From assembly GCF_002939305.1 (NCBI RefSeq), contig NZ_MVDI01000001.1, positions 1,612,001-1,676,000 on the forward strand: a DNA stretch of 64,000 nucleotides, in the 5' to 3' direction. The number at the start of each line of letters is the position of its first letter. Position 1 is the stretch's first letter. The position numbers and the translations under genes were made by a program. The stretch is from Chroococcidiopsis sp. TS-821. Its GTDB lineage: Bacteria > Cyanobacteriota > Cyanobacteriia > Cyanobacteriales > Chroococcidiopsidaceae. The notes below the pieces were generated by a model that ran no database searches, was not told the origin of the DNA, and worked only from the letters and a program-made list of their open reading frames with translations. This document shows, piece by piece, positions 46,301-55,281 of the stretch.

Positions 46301-47407
46301 GTGAGTTCAACTGCCCAAGCTACCCGCCGCGTTTTTCCCTTCACTGCCATTGTTGGTCAGGAAGAAATGAAACTTGCCTTGTTGTTGAACGTGATTGACC
46401 CCAAAATTGGTGGTGTCATGATCATGGGCGATCGCGGCACTGGTAAATCAACAACGATTCGGGCACTAGCTGATTTGCTTCCAGAAATTGAAGTGGTTGC
46501 AGATGACCCTTTTAATAGCGATCCGCGCGATCCTGAACTTATGAGCGACGCTGTTAGGGAAAAACTTGAAAAGCAAATTGAAATTCCGATCGCGCGCAAA
46601 AAGGTGCCGATGGTTGACTTGCCCTTAGGCGCAACCGAAGACCGGGTGTGTGGCACGATTGATATTGAAAAAGCTCTATCAGAAGGCGTCAAAGCGTTTG
46701 AACCAGGACTGCTTGCCAAAGCAAATCGCGGTATTCTCTATGTCGATGAAGTCAATCTCCTTGACGATCACTTGGTAGACGTCCTTCTCGACTCTGCAGC
46801 AGGTGGTTGGAATACTGTAGAACGCGAGGGGATCTCGATTCGTCACCCTGCACGCTTTGTTTTAGTTGGTTCGGGCAACCCAGAGGAAGGTGAATTACGT
46901 CCGCAACTCCTCGACCGCTTTGGAATGCACGCAGAAATTCATACCGTTAAAGAACCTGCATTACGCGTCCAAATTGTCGAACAGCGAGCCGAATTTGACC
47001 AAAATCCACAGCAGTTTATAGAAAAATATCAACCGCAGCAGCAAGAATTGCAACAAAAATTAATTCAAGCTCAAGCACTTTTACCCTCAGTTCATATTGA
47101 TTACGACTTGAGAGTGAAAATCTCAGAAGTCTGCTCCGAACTTGATGTTGATGGCTTGCGCGGTGATATTGTCACAAATCGTGCAGCAAAAGCTTTAGCC
47201 GCCTTTGAAGGACGTACTGAAGTCACCGTTGATGATATTCGTCGCGTTATTACTTTATGTCTGCGCCACCGCTTACGCAAAGATCCCTTGGAAGCAATTG
47301 ACTCTGGTTACAAAGTAGAAAAAGCTTTCAATCGCGTATTTGGTATCGAAGACACTACTGAGGCTGCCCAATCAAACGGGATAGCTCAAATGAGTGGACG
47401 TCGCTAA
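46301..47407 (+). CDS. chlI: Magnesium chelatase ATPase subunit I
   Basis: ChlI is the AAA+ motor that, with ChlD and ChlH, inserts Mg into protoporphyrin IX in chlorophyll synthesis. The 368-residue product starts at GTG. Walker A is [14 protein letters not shown], Walker B is [15 protein letters not shown], and sensor/Arg-finger segments follow ([20 protein letters not shown]). The C-terminal helical lid ends near [13 protein letters not shown]. Length is normal for ChlI. A small membrane protein gene follows by 24 bp. Confidence 0.96.
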   Translation: MSSTAQATRRVFPFTAIVGQEEMKLALLLNVIDPKIGGVMIMGDRGTGKSTTIRALADLLPEIEVVADDPFNSDPRDPELMSDAVREKLEKQIEIPIARKKVPMVDLPLGATEDRVCGTIDIEKALSEGVKAFEPGLLAKANRGILYVDEVNLLDDHLVDVLLDSAAGGWNTVEREGISIRHPARFVLVGSGNPEEGELRPQLLDRFGMHAEIHTVKEPALRVQIVEQRAEFDQNPQQFIEKYQPQQQELQQKLIQAQALLPSVHIDYDLRVKISEVCSELDVDGLRGDIVTNRAAKALAAFEGRTEVTVDDIRRVITLCLRHRLRKDPLEAIDSGYKVEKAFNRVFGIEDTTEAAQSNGIAQMSGRR

Positions 47408-47431
47408 AATCTCTTGACTGGTAGGGACAAA

Positions 47432-47728
47432 ATGGCAATTTGGCGCTTTTGGCTGAATACTTTAATTTTATCGAGTCAGTATAACCCTCCCCGCTTTGTA
47501 GAGCTTGTGATGCTGTGGATAGCGCTAGCCCTACTCGCCGTTTGGAGTATTTTACCGTTCTGGCCTTACTTAGTGTTGAGTCTCAGTTTCGTGATTGGTG
47601 CGTCAGTCTCAATTTTGATTCGCGAAGCAATCGCACCTTCACCTTATATCCGCGCGACTCAAGTCACCGCAGTTTTAATGCTGATTATCAGTGTCTACGG
47701 CTTGGCAGACGTGATTCACTATTTTTGA
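47432..47728 (+). CDS. Small membrane protein downstream of chlI
   Basis: From the ATG at 47432 (after tagggac) the 98-residue product has three hydrophobic segments (VELVMLWIALALLAVWSIL, YLVLSLSFVIGASVSILI, TAVLMLIISVYGLADVIHYF). It is not a known family to me. Close spacing to chlI suggests cotranscription. A TTG six codons upstream is a less likely start. Confidence 0.68.
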   Translation: MAIWRFWLNTLILSSQYNPPRFVELVMLWIALALLAVWSILPFWPYLVLSLSFVIGASVSILIREAIAPSPYIRATQVTAVLMLIISVYGLADVIHYF

Positions 47729-47754
47729 ATTGGTATTGAAAATGGTGGGAACGC

Positions 47755-47830
47755 CCAGCGAATAAAGTCGCGGCTCCACAAACCCTGCTTTTTACTTATG
47801 TAGCTGCAGCTACTGACTGCTCAGCCTTTT
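47755..47830. repeat. Partial hairpin repeat (family A, copy 4)
   Basis: gcgaataaagtcgcggctcc and acaaacc, then gtagctgcagctactgac, match the outer arms of the repeat at 33212-33340 with the inner part largely lost. It lies between two convergent genes. Confidence 0.5.
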
Positions 47831-47844
47831 CTATCAAATTGACA

Positions 47845-48213
47845 TTAGCTAAACTGATGCAAAATTAAGCGATTGCCCTCTGGATCGTAAACATAGATCT
47901 CTTTGCCGTGAGAAGCTGTTAATGTTTCGCCTGGTGGTGGGTAACCTAGATGAGTAAGGTGTGCAATGGCATTTTCGAGGTCGCTGACTTCTAAGCACAA
48001 ACTCATTGCGCTACTGGAATTCTGAAACTCAGGTTGACGTGTTTGTTTTGGTTGAAAAATACCTAGTCGCAAACCTGGTAACTCAAACTCAGCATAACGA
48101 TTGGGAGTGTACTGCTGTGGTGTTATGTCTAGTAAATTGCTGTAGAAAAGCACTAACTTTTCTAAATCCCTAGCTGCCAATGTGACAAACGCACTGCTAC
48201 AAGAGAAATTCAT
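47845..48213 (-). CDS. VOC family protein (glyoxalase-like)
   Basis: A 122-residue vicinal-oxygen-chelate domain: FVTLAARDLEKLVLFYSNLL at the start, AEFELPGLRLGIFQ, SLCLEVSDLENAIAHLTHLG and the C-terminal EIYVYDPEGNRLILHQ. The metal-binding positions are not complete, so enzyme class cannot be stated. It diverges from the M48-like gene with about 37 bp between start codons, so promoters must overlap. Confidence 0.84.
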   Translation of the reverse strand: MNFSCSSAFVTLAARDLEKLVLFYSNLLDITPQQYTPNRYAEFELPGLRLGIFQPKQTRQPEFQNSSSAMSLCLEVSDLENAIAHLTHLGYPPPGETLTASHGKEIYVYDPEGNRLILHQFS

Positions 48214-48250
48214 AACGTCACAATTTAATCAATTTGACACAATTAAGATC

Positions 48251-50326
48251 ATGGCTTCTCCCAACTCATCTGTAGTAGCTGGACTAACAGCTTTAAATCA
48301 AGGAGACTATCGTCAGGCGATCGCACAACTCGAAGCTGCATACCAAACGCCAAGCGATCCAACAACACTTGTAAAAGTACAGATGGGTTTAGTCATCGCC
48401 TATAAGAGTGTCGGGGACGAACGCGCGATCGCATTATGCGAAACTTTGATACAACATCGCGATCCGCAAATTCAAGCATGGGCACTACGTCATTACAAAG
48501 AGTTAAAACGCTCGATCGAGCCATCCAAACCAATAACAGAAGCTCAACAAAACACTGTTCAACTATCCAAACCACTAATAGGACATGCCAAACGACTTAA
48601 AAAACTACAACGGTTGCCAAAAATAAATTTACTACCGCTGTGGTTGCTACAAGCCGGATGTGCGATCGCTTTTTTTTGGCTAATTTGCGAATTACTACGC
48701 TTGTTCATGCGCGTCACCAACGACTTATTAGTCAACTTGCCCTATTTAGAACCAATTCAACTTTTCTACCGCGATCCAACACAGTTTGTTCTCGTCACGC
48801 TGCTTTTACTATTTGGCTTCTCTCCCTGGTTACTTGATGGATTGCTACGATTCGATAACTTGCAACCGCTATCACTCGATACACTGGCTACCTATAGCCC
48901 AGAAGCCCGCCAATTACTAGAACGTTACTATCAAAGACAAAACTGGCGATCGCCTCAACTCAAACTATTGCCAATATCCGTACCACTCGCTTTTACCTAT
49001 GGTAACTTACCGAGAAATGCTCGGCTTGTCGTGACTCAAGGACTTCTCGAACAATTAGCAGCGAATGAAATTGCCACAATCTATGCAACTCAGCTAGGAC
49101 ACATTACCCATAAAGATGTTGCGGTGATGTCTCTCGTTATGGTTGTGACGCAACTCCCCTATGTTGTTTATTCTCAAATATCGCGATGGGGTAACAAAAT
49201 TCCTTATTCCTACTTACAGTTTATTGCTGGAGTTATCGCTAATTTTGCCTACGTTGTTTGGTATCTTCTTTGCATTCCGGCAATTTGGCTATCGCAGGTG
49301 CGAATTTACTACAGCGATCGCCTAGCAACCGAAATTACTGGAAATCCGAATGGCTTAACCCGTGCTTTACTCAAAATTGCTCGAGGTATTTCTACAGATA
49401 TTCGTCAGCAACAATCTACAAGTTGGCTATTAGAAAGTTGGCAATTACTCATTCCTCTCAATCGTACTCAAGCACTGACACTGAGCGGCTGTCAAACGAC
49501 TAGTGACTTTGAGTCTGTGCTCGCTTGGGACTGTTACAATCCTTATCGCTATTGGTTCAATCTGCTTCAGACTCATCCGCTTGTGGGCGATCGCTTACAA
49601 CGTCTTGCACGCATCGCTCAAAGTTGGCGTTTAGAACCCGAATTAGCATTACTCAAGAATCACATAACACCTTCTACTTCTTTTCGCTCAACATTCTTTC
49701 TCCAAATTGCGCCTTTTTTAGGCATCATCCTAGGATTTATGTTCGGCTGTTTAACTTGGCTAATGGGTGGAGTAGGAATTTGGTTAAGAGCACCGCAAAT
49801 AGCTTGGATGTATGGCGACTGGTCTTTAATTTTAGGCTCTTTACCAATCGGCTTTAGTATTGGCACGTTTATTCGCCTTAATGCTTTTTTTCCAGATATC
49901 AAAGTTTCTAGTTTAGCTTCCGTAGAGCTTGGCGAGTTCTTAGCTAATACCAATACACTACCCTTAGATAGCAAGCCTACACGCATTCACGGTAAACTCC
50001 TAGGACGCTATGGCATTAGTAATTGGCTAGCACAAGATTTGATTTTACAATCAAACACTCGTTTAATTCGACTACACCACCAAGCACTGCTAACATTGTT
50101 GCCTCGATTCTTTAACAATCAAGCACGCGCGATTGAGAAAATGATTGGTCAAGATATTGCCACCACTGGTTGGTGCCGTCGTGGAGCTACACTCTGGTTA
50201 GATCTTGACACTTGGCGTACGCCAAGCAGCGCTGGACGTAGCGAGCACCAAATCTTGTCTGCAGTTTTAGCTTGTGCAGCTGCTATTTGGGGAACTTACA
50301 TTATTTTACGTGGCGAGCCGTTTTAG
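48251..50326 (+). CDS. M48-like membrane protein with altered HExxH motif
   Basis: From the ATG at 48251 the product has 691 residues. An N-terminal helical repeat region (residues 1-80, GLTALNQGDYRQAIAQLEAA) precedes two hydrophobic helices, then a peptidase M48-like segment (LPRNARLVVTQGLLEQLAAN, IYATQLGHITHKD, YYSDRLATEITGNPNG). The HExxH zinc motif reads TQLGH, lacking the first His and the catalytic Glu. More hydrophobic helices follow near residues 475-540. Family relatives may share this loss. A non-proteolytic role is inferred. The frame open from 48182 would overlap the VOC gene and is not used. Confidence 0.78.
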   Translation: MASPNSSVVAGLTALNQGDYRQAIAQLEAAYQTPSDPTTLVKVQMGLVIAYKSVGDERAIALCETLIQHRDPQIQAWALRHYKELKRSIEPSKPITEAQQNTVQLSKPLIGHAKRLKKLQRLPKINLLPLWLLQAGCAIAFFWLICELLRLFMRVTNDLLVNLPYLEPIQLFYRDPTQFVLVTLLLLFGFSPWLLDGLLRFDNLQPLSLDTLATYSPEARQLLERYYQRQNWRSPQLKLLPISVPLAFTYGNLPRNARLVVTQGLLEQLAANEIATIYATQLGHITHKDVAVMSLVMVVTQLPYVVYSQISRWGNKIPYSYLQFIAGVIANFAYVVWYLLCIPAIWLSQVRIYYSDRLATEITGNPNGLTRALLKIARGISTDIRQQQSTSWLLESWQLLIPLNRTQALTLSGCQTTSDFESVLAWDCYNPYRYWFNLLQTHPLVGDRLQRLARIAQSWRLEPELALLKNHITPSTSFRSTFFLQIAPFLGIILGFMFGCLTWLMGGVGIWLRAPQIAWMYGDWSLILGSLPIGFSIGTFIRLNAFFPDIKVSSLASVELGEFLANTNTLPLDSKPTRIHGKLLGRYGISNWLAQDLILQSNTRLIRLHHQALLTLLPRFFNNQARAIEKMIGQDIATTGWCRRGATLWLDLDTWRTPSSAGRSEHQILSAVLACAAAIWGTYIILRGEPF

Positions 50327-50916
50327 TGTAAAGAAATATTGCTAACAATCGCTCGCTTGTGTTACATTATTTAACAGTAAGAGCAAAAGTTCATTAGGGT
50401 AAATGACAGCTGACAAGCTTAGTTCAATTGCCTGATATAGCTCAATTTACGGTTATCTTTTCCTTGTTCCAACACAGCAGCTTAACCAGCCATAGGCTGG
50501 TTTTTATTTCTCATCCTAAAAAGATAGAAAATCCCTCGCTACAGAGGGATAACGACGCTGCTACCGAGTTAAAAATATTGCTAAGGACTGAAATGTTAAT
50601 TTTTAAGTGTTGGTATAGCAAAAGCCGTGATACTGTAAAGAATGGTGTCAATATGCCAGCAACTCAAAAGCATCACCCGTAGCAAAACAGCTGCTAACTG
50701 GTGGAAGATATACTTAGAAACCAGTTGACTAGCAGATTAGTTACAAAAAGCTATAGCCTTGAGTTAGGCAAAGAACTATATTTTAAAGGTTGGCGATTAT
50801 CAAAGTGAAAAATTGGTTTGTTGCAATGTGCGTCAATTCCAGTAGGTATTTAGCCTTCCTCATGTAAACATTCTTGTTACCAATTCTATTCGCACCCAAG
50901 TCCGGAGGTATCTTCC
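50327..50916. other. Gap with terminator and hairpin, no gene
   Basis: A 590-bp region between the M48-like gene and the RRM gene. A terminator-like hairpin lies at 50484-50507 and a second stem (atccctc-gctaca-gagggat) at 50530-50550, so a short RNA ending near 50507 is possible. The leader of the RRM gene forms the right end. A 84-codon open stretch (50428-50682) has no family resemblance and crosses both hairpins. Confidence 0.45.
50484..50507 (+). terminator. Intrinsic terminator
   Basis: AACCAGCC-ATA-GGCTGGTT forms an eight-base-pair stem ending in a U-rich tract (tttttattt, partly within the stem). It is 160 bp past the M48-like gene, far for that gene, which makes an independent short transcript a possibility. 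Confidence 0.65.
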
Positions 50917-51399
50917 ATGTCAGTTCGTCTATATATTGGCAATTTGCCGAAAGAAGAGTTAGAACGTCAAGAACTACAAGCAGTTTTTGCAGAAGCCGGA
51001 GACTCAGTAACTACCAAAGTTATCAAAGATCGAAAAACGGGTAAATGTCGCGGCTTTGGCTTTGTAACCGTTAATAGCGACGAACAAGCCGATCAAATCA
51101 TTGAAAAATTCAATGGTTATATGTTCAAAGACACTCCTCTCAAAATTGAGAAAGCGCTACCTCGCTCAAAGGGTCAAGAAGATGAGGAGCAATCTCACTC
51201 TAGTACTGCTACCAATACTTCAGAGGGAGGAAACCAAGAAAAAACCTCAAATCGTCGTAGCAACAAAAAATCACGTCGTAGTAGTAACACAAGTAATCAG
51301 CCGTCTAATACATCCGATACGATTCAGCCAGATCCGCGTTGGGCGTCTGAACTAGAAAAACTCAAGCAAATGTTATCTGCTCAGACAAGTAATGGATAA
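50917..51399 (+). CDS. RRM-type RNA-binding protein
   Basis: Cyanobacterial Rbp-type protein, 160 residues. The RRM fills residues 1-85: RNP2 is VRLYIGNLPKE and RNP1 is KCRGFGFVTV, both intact. The tail is Ser/Asn/Arg/Lys-rich and disordered (NRRSNKKSRRSSN), longer than the short Gly-rich tails of cold-induced Rbp proteins, and ends with a helix (WASELEKLKQMLSAQ). The ATG follows cggaggt with good spacing. Likely substrate is mRNA. Confidence 0.9.
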   Translation: MSVRLYIGNLPKEELERQELQAVFAEAGDSVTTKVIKDRKTGKCRGFGFVTVNSDEQADQIIEKFNGYMFKDTPLKIEKALPRSKGQEDEEQSHSSTATNTSEGGNQEKTSNRRSNKKSRRSSNTSNQPSNTSDTIQPDPRWASELEKLKQMLSAQTSNG

Positions 51400-52190
51400 A
51401 TTTTGTTTGGATAATAAGGGTTGTAGCGACCACAAATTTTAGGCTGACGCTTTAGCTCCTTTTGCTTGTGCTGCCATATGAAACGAAACGTAGCCAGTGC
51501 TTTCAGCATAACAGCAGTTATTAATGAGATGACTAGCGCTGGCTCAAAGTTTGCTTATTAATATCCATAGGAAATACACAAGCTTTGTTTGACTTAACAG
51601 TTAGCTGGCAGAGCAACTGTATCCTTTTTTGTTGTTAATAATTATCAAGAAAAACAAATTAAGAAAATCTTATTGCTACTATTAACTTAGTTGATAAACT
51701 ACTTTTCTGTCTTGAGATATACTGTCTTGATTAAGACAAAACCGTTAAAAAGTAAAAATAAACTCTAAACCCAAGCTGCTAACTGGAAGGATAAAGTTAA
51801 AAGTAGCTTTGTATAAGAATTGTACAGAATTTCATCAGTAGATTGAGTAACGTATAGGTACAGAATAAAATCCGTACATTCTCGAGTATCAGCGGGCATG
51901 CAATCAAAAGAAAGTTACCTCCATTTGCTGTGAAGAGAATAGGGCATTCTAGAAAAAATATAACTAAAGGTAGAAGCGCAATCGTCGCATAGAGCGAGCG
52001 AGCAATGACGATCGCAGGTAATTTCATCTTTATGGGGATTACAGTACTTCCCGTAGGGGATGTGAAGAAATATGCAATCGCATAAATTAAACTTGAGAAT
52101 ATCCAATATTCTTTCTTGGTTTTTTAGAGGTAGGTAAGACTGCCAGGAAAACCACTTCAAACCTAACTAAATTGTTGCAATAACTACATC
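51400..52190. other. Long gap before the SpsA-like gene
   Basis: About 790 bp with no supported gene. Two overlapping minus-strand open stretches (51797-52160) lack family resemblance and good starts. The region is AT-rich and shows no repeat recognised elsewhere in the window. The 5' leader of the glycosyltransferase gene is at the right end. Confidence 0.4.
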
Positions 52191-53468
52191 ATGAATTCTG
52201 CAAGCCAAAAGCATATTGCCCTGATTTCAGTCCACGGAGACCCTGCGGTTGAAATCGGTAAGGAAGAAGCCGGAGGACAAAACGTATATGTACGCCAAGT
52301 AGGAGAAGCACTTGCTGAATTGGGATGGCAAGTTGATATGTTTACCCGTAAAGCAAGTGCAGATCAAGCAAAGATTGTTGAACACGCTCCAAATTGTCGG
52401 ACAATTCGGATTACTGCAGGTCCAGAAGAATTCATTCCGCGCGACAACTTATTTAAACACGCACCTGAATTTGTGCAGCAAATGCTCAAGTTTCAGCAAG
52501 AATCAGGGATTGAGTACGAACTTGTCCATACAAACTATTGGCTTTCTGCCTGGGTAGGAATGGAATTAAAGAAAATCCAGGGTTGTAAGCAGGTTCACAC
52601 ATATCATTCGCTAGGGGCAGTTAAGTACAAATCAGTTTCCACGATTCCACTGATTGCGAAAACGCGCTTAGCAGTAGAAAAAGAAGTTCTCGAAACCGCA
52701 AACTGCATTGTTGCCACAAGTCCTCAAGAACAAGAGCACATGCGATCGCTCGTCTCCACAAAAGGTAATATCGACATTATTCCTTGTGGAACAGACATTC
52801 ATCGCTTCGGTAAAGTTGACCAACAACAAGCAAGACAACAACTCGGAATCAATGCAGACACTAAAGTTATTCTTTATGTAGGTCGTTTTGATTTTCGCAA
52901 AGGTATAGAAACACTCGTACGCGCGGTTGCCCAATCGCAACTTAGAGGTAAAGCGGATCTCAAGCTGATTATTGGTGGTGGTAGCCGTCCTGGTCAAAGC
53001 GATGGCAAAGAACGCGATCGCATCGAAGGAATTGTTAATGAACTAGGAATGCAAGACATGACAGTCTTTCCTGGACGACTTGGTGATGAAGATCTACCTA
53101 TTTACTATGCAGCAGCTGACGTTTGTGTTGTTCCTAGCCATTATGAACCCTTTGGCTTAGTCGCCATTGAAGCAATGGCAAGTGGAACGCCAGTAATTGC
53201 CAGCGATGTTGGAGGTCTACAATACACTGTGGTACCAGAAGAAACTGGATTACTGGCGCCACCAAAAGATAACGATGCTTTTGCAGCTGCGATTGACCGA
53301 ATATTGAGTCATCCTGAGTGGCGAAATCAACTAGGTCGCGCTGCTAGAAAACGCGTAGAAGACAAATTTAGTTGGGATGGCGTAGCTACTCAACTTAGCG
53401 AGTTGTATGTCAAACTCCTAGAACAACCGGCGGTCTCCCCAAAAGATGAAGCTGTAGCAACAGCGTAG
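52191..53468 (+). CDS. GT4 glycosyltransferase, sucrose-phosphate synthase-like
   Basis: A 425-residue GT-B enzyme. The N-terminal half has ISVHGDPAVEIGKEEAGGQN, the Gly-rich loop of sucrose synthases and sucrose-phosphate synthases, and HTYHSLGAVK. The C-terminal half has YVGRFDFRKGIETLVRA and the E-x7-E site EPFGLVAIEAMASGTPVIAS. Length fits minimal cyanobacterial SpsA forms, which lack the phosphatase domain. Product as sucrose-6-phosphate is likely but other GT4 acceptors cannot be excluded. It is transcribed alone. Confidence 0.83.
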   Translation: MNSASQKHIALISVHGDPAVEIGKEEAGGQNVYVRQVGEALAELGWQVDMFTRKASADQAKIVEHAPNCRTIRITAGPEEFIPRDNLFKHAPEFVQQMLKFQQESGIEYELVHTNYWLSAWVGMELKKIQGCKQVHTYHSLGAVKYKSVSTIPLIAKTRLAVEKEVLETANCIVATSPQEQEHMRSLVSTKGNIDIIPCGTDIHRFGKVDQQQARQQLGINADTKVILYVGRFDFRKGIETLVRAVAQSQLRGKADLKLIIGGGSRPGQSDGKERDRIEGIVNELGMQDMTVFPGRLGDEDLPIYYAAADVCVVPSHYEPFGLVAIEAMASGTPVIASDVGGLQYTVVPEETGLLAPPKDNDAFAAAIDRILSHPEWRNQLGRAARKRVEDKFSWDGVATQLSELYVKLLEQPAVSPKDEAVATA

Positions 53469-53884
53469 GCGAAGCTATGAGCATTGAATTTTGAGTTTTA
53501 GTTTAGATTGCGCTCGTTACAACTTAATATTCAGCACTCATAGCTTTAATATTATGTTTTTAGCTGGCAGCTACATAGTTGTCAGCTACTATTTTGGAAT
53601 TGAGAGTTTTGGCGATCGCAACAAGATATAGCAGGAGTTAGAAGTCAGAGGTCGAGGGTCAGAATTAATCTTCCTTTAGGAAAATCAATCAGAGCTTTGA
53701 TCGTGTCCTAACTCTATTGAATAGGGTTATACATATGCCAAAGATAGGCGCGTAGCTTTCTCTGTTTTTAGGCTTATACCAATTGGCGTGCAGACTTCAT
53801 CCAATCGGGGGGTAGCATTGCAGTACAGTTTATGAAATTGTTGAAGTTAACATTGCAACACAGACTCATTGGCTAAAAGAAGTT
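53469..53884. other. Gap after the SpsA-like gene
   Basis: About 415 bp without a gene. It includes a HIP1-related site near 53612 and a tract gagttagaagtcagaggtcg-like near 53636-53660 that resembles text near 59329 and 59462. No RNA gene was recognised. Confidence 0.4.
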
Positions 53885-54529
53885 ATGACCGCTAGCTCAA
53901 CTGTTCGTCAAATCCTGTCATCAGAACAAGGTTTATTGCCATACATACATCGCCGACTCGCAACTGATGAATTTGCTCACTTCCGATCGCAGTTTGGTTT
54001 TCATGCAGAAGAATCTTCTACTGAGGTCAATGGCGATCGCGCAGCGCAATTACAAATAACGCTATCAATTACTTTAAAGTTCTCCATTATTGTCGATCCT
54101 CAGCTTAGCGCTGATGATGCAATGATTTTGGCAATAGAGTTTCAAGAAATGATCGATAACTGTTTAGTCGCGTGGAGTCAGCAGAATACACAACTACTTT
54201 CTCCTATCACGCAGATTAAAGGCGCTTTTGGCAGGCTAGAAGAAGTTCGCTACCATGGCGGTTTTCTTCCTGGTTTTTTAATAGAACGCCAATTTCGTCT
54301 TAGCTACAAATCTTCTACAGCCACAACTGATAAATCAAGCTCGATTGCCAATGAATTATATAAACCTGGCGAAATAGTTCCTGAAAGCGGTTTGTATGAA
54401 CTCACAGGTCCGCGCGGCGGTCACAAAGGACAAGAAGTTACAGCAACGAAGGGAGAACCATTTCCACCAACTCCAGAGCCAGGGATGCACTATCGGCTAG
54501 TCACCCCCACCAAGCATAAAAACAGCTAA
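53885..54529 (+). CDS. Hypothetical protein with YjzC-like C-terminus
   Basis: A 214-residue soluble protein with no assigned family for the first 145 residues, which alternate helices and strands (SITLKFSIIVDPQLSADDAM, VRYHGGFLPGFLIERQFRLS). The C-terminal 50 residues read YKPGEIVPESGLYELTGP and KGEPFPPTPEPGMHYRLV, a layout seen in small YjzC-like domains. It is 173 bp before the gene of the 19-residue repeat protein on the same strand and could form a unit with it. Function unknown. Confidence 0.7.
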   Translation: MTASSTVRQILSSEQGLLPYIHRRLATDEFAHFRSQFGFHAEESSTEVNGDRAAQLQITLSITLKFSIIVDPQLSADDAMILAIEFQEMIDNCLVAWSQQNTQLLSPITQIKGAFGRLEEVRYHGGFLPGFLIERQFRLSYKSSTATTDKSSSIANELYKPGEIVPESGLYELTGPRGGHKGQEVTATKGEPFPPTPEPGMHYRLVTPTKHKNS

Positions 54530-54702
54530 AAAGCAATGTAAGTTAAATCTAAAGACAAACATCATGCTTGTTGAGATCGGTAATCGGTAATGGAAAGTTG
54601 AGCAACATTCAAACCAATGACCAGTTACTAATCCACTTTCCAGGTACGTTGCGAGCGCGATACCCAACTGTTAAAACTTCAACATTAAGGCAATTCCTAA
54701 AA

Positions 54703-55083
54703 ATGGAAAAAGATCGAACCTCTAAGCAAAACTCTCATAGCCGTCCCGTTGACACAAATAACCTTGAGATTCAAGGCAAATTTATTGATGATGGCGAACG
54801 TCCGATTACAGCAAATAATTTTGTTGTCAAGGATACCTACGAGGAAGACGGCGAACGTCCGATTGCTGCGAATGAATTTAGCGGTCAGGAAACGCTCAAT
54901 ATAGATGGTAAACGTCCAATCGACCCAAGCGATCTAAAAGTACAAGATACTGTTTATGTGGATGGAGAACGCCCGATTGCTGCAGATAATTTTGAAGTCA
55001 AAGGTAGACTCAACATTGATGGAAACCGTCCGATCGCCGCAGACGAAGCTTTATCTGATATATCCACAGATTTTGTAGATTAG
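54703..55083 (+). CDS. DGERPI tandem-repeat protein
   Basis: From the ATG at 54703 the product has 126 residues and is almost entirely repeats of exactly 19 residues. Residues 11-29 are a diverged first unit, 30-48, 49-67, 68-86 and 87-105 are clear units starting DGERPI, DGERPI, DGKRPI, DGERPI, and 106-126 is a last partial unit (DGNRPIAAD). The pattern is DG-x-RPI-x5-(F/L)-x7. It is acidic and has no signal peptide, Cys or membrane helix. Function unknown. The open frame from 54568 adds an unlikely TTG-started leader. Confidence 0.75.
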   Translation: MEKDRTSKQNSHSRPVDTNNLEIQGKFIDDGERPITANNFVVKDTYEEDGERPIAANEFSGQETLNIDGKRPIDPSDLKVQDTVYVDGERPIAADNFEVKGRLNIDGNRPIAADEALSDISTDFVD

Positions 55084-55281
55084 ATAACAAATTTCTCAAC
55101 CCTGGCGTGGACGGGAGGTTCGCGCCAGTTTCTACAACAAAATTCTTGCCTTCTTGTGGAAACTAGGAGCTAGACAAAAAGATACTTCACTGCCAAACTC
55201 GCCCAACAGGTGCAGTTCCCCAATTAAAGAGCTGTTAACACTGTTGTTCCAAACTCTGACCTTTTCTTTTGCTTACCCACT

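Noticed and set aside
50428-50682. 84-codon frame before the RRM gene
   Set aside because: Crosses two hairpins and has no protein-like pattern.
51797-52160. Two overlapping minus-strand frames before the SpsA-like gene
   Set aside because: Low-complexity, Cys-rich by chance, no starts with ribosome-binding sites and no family resemblance.
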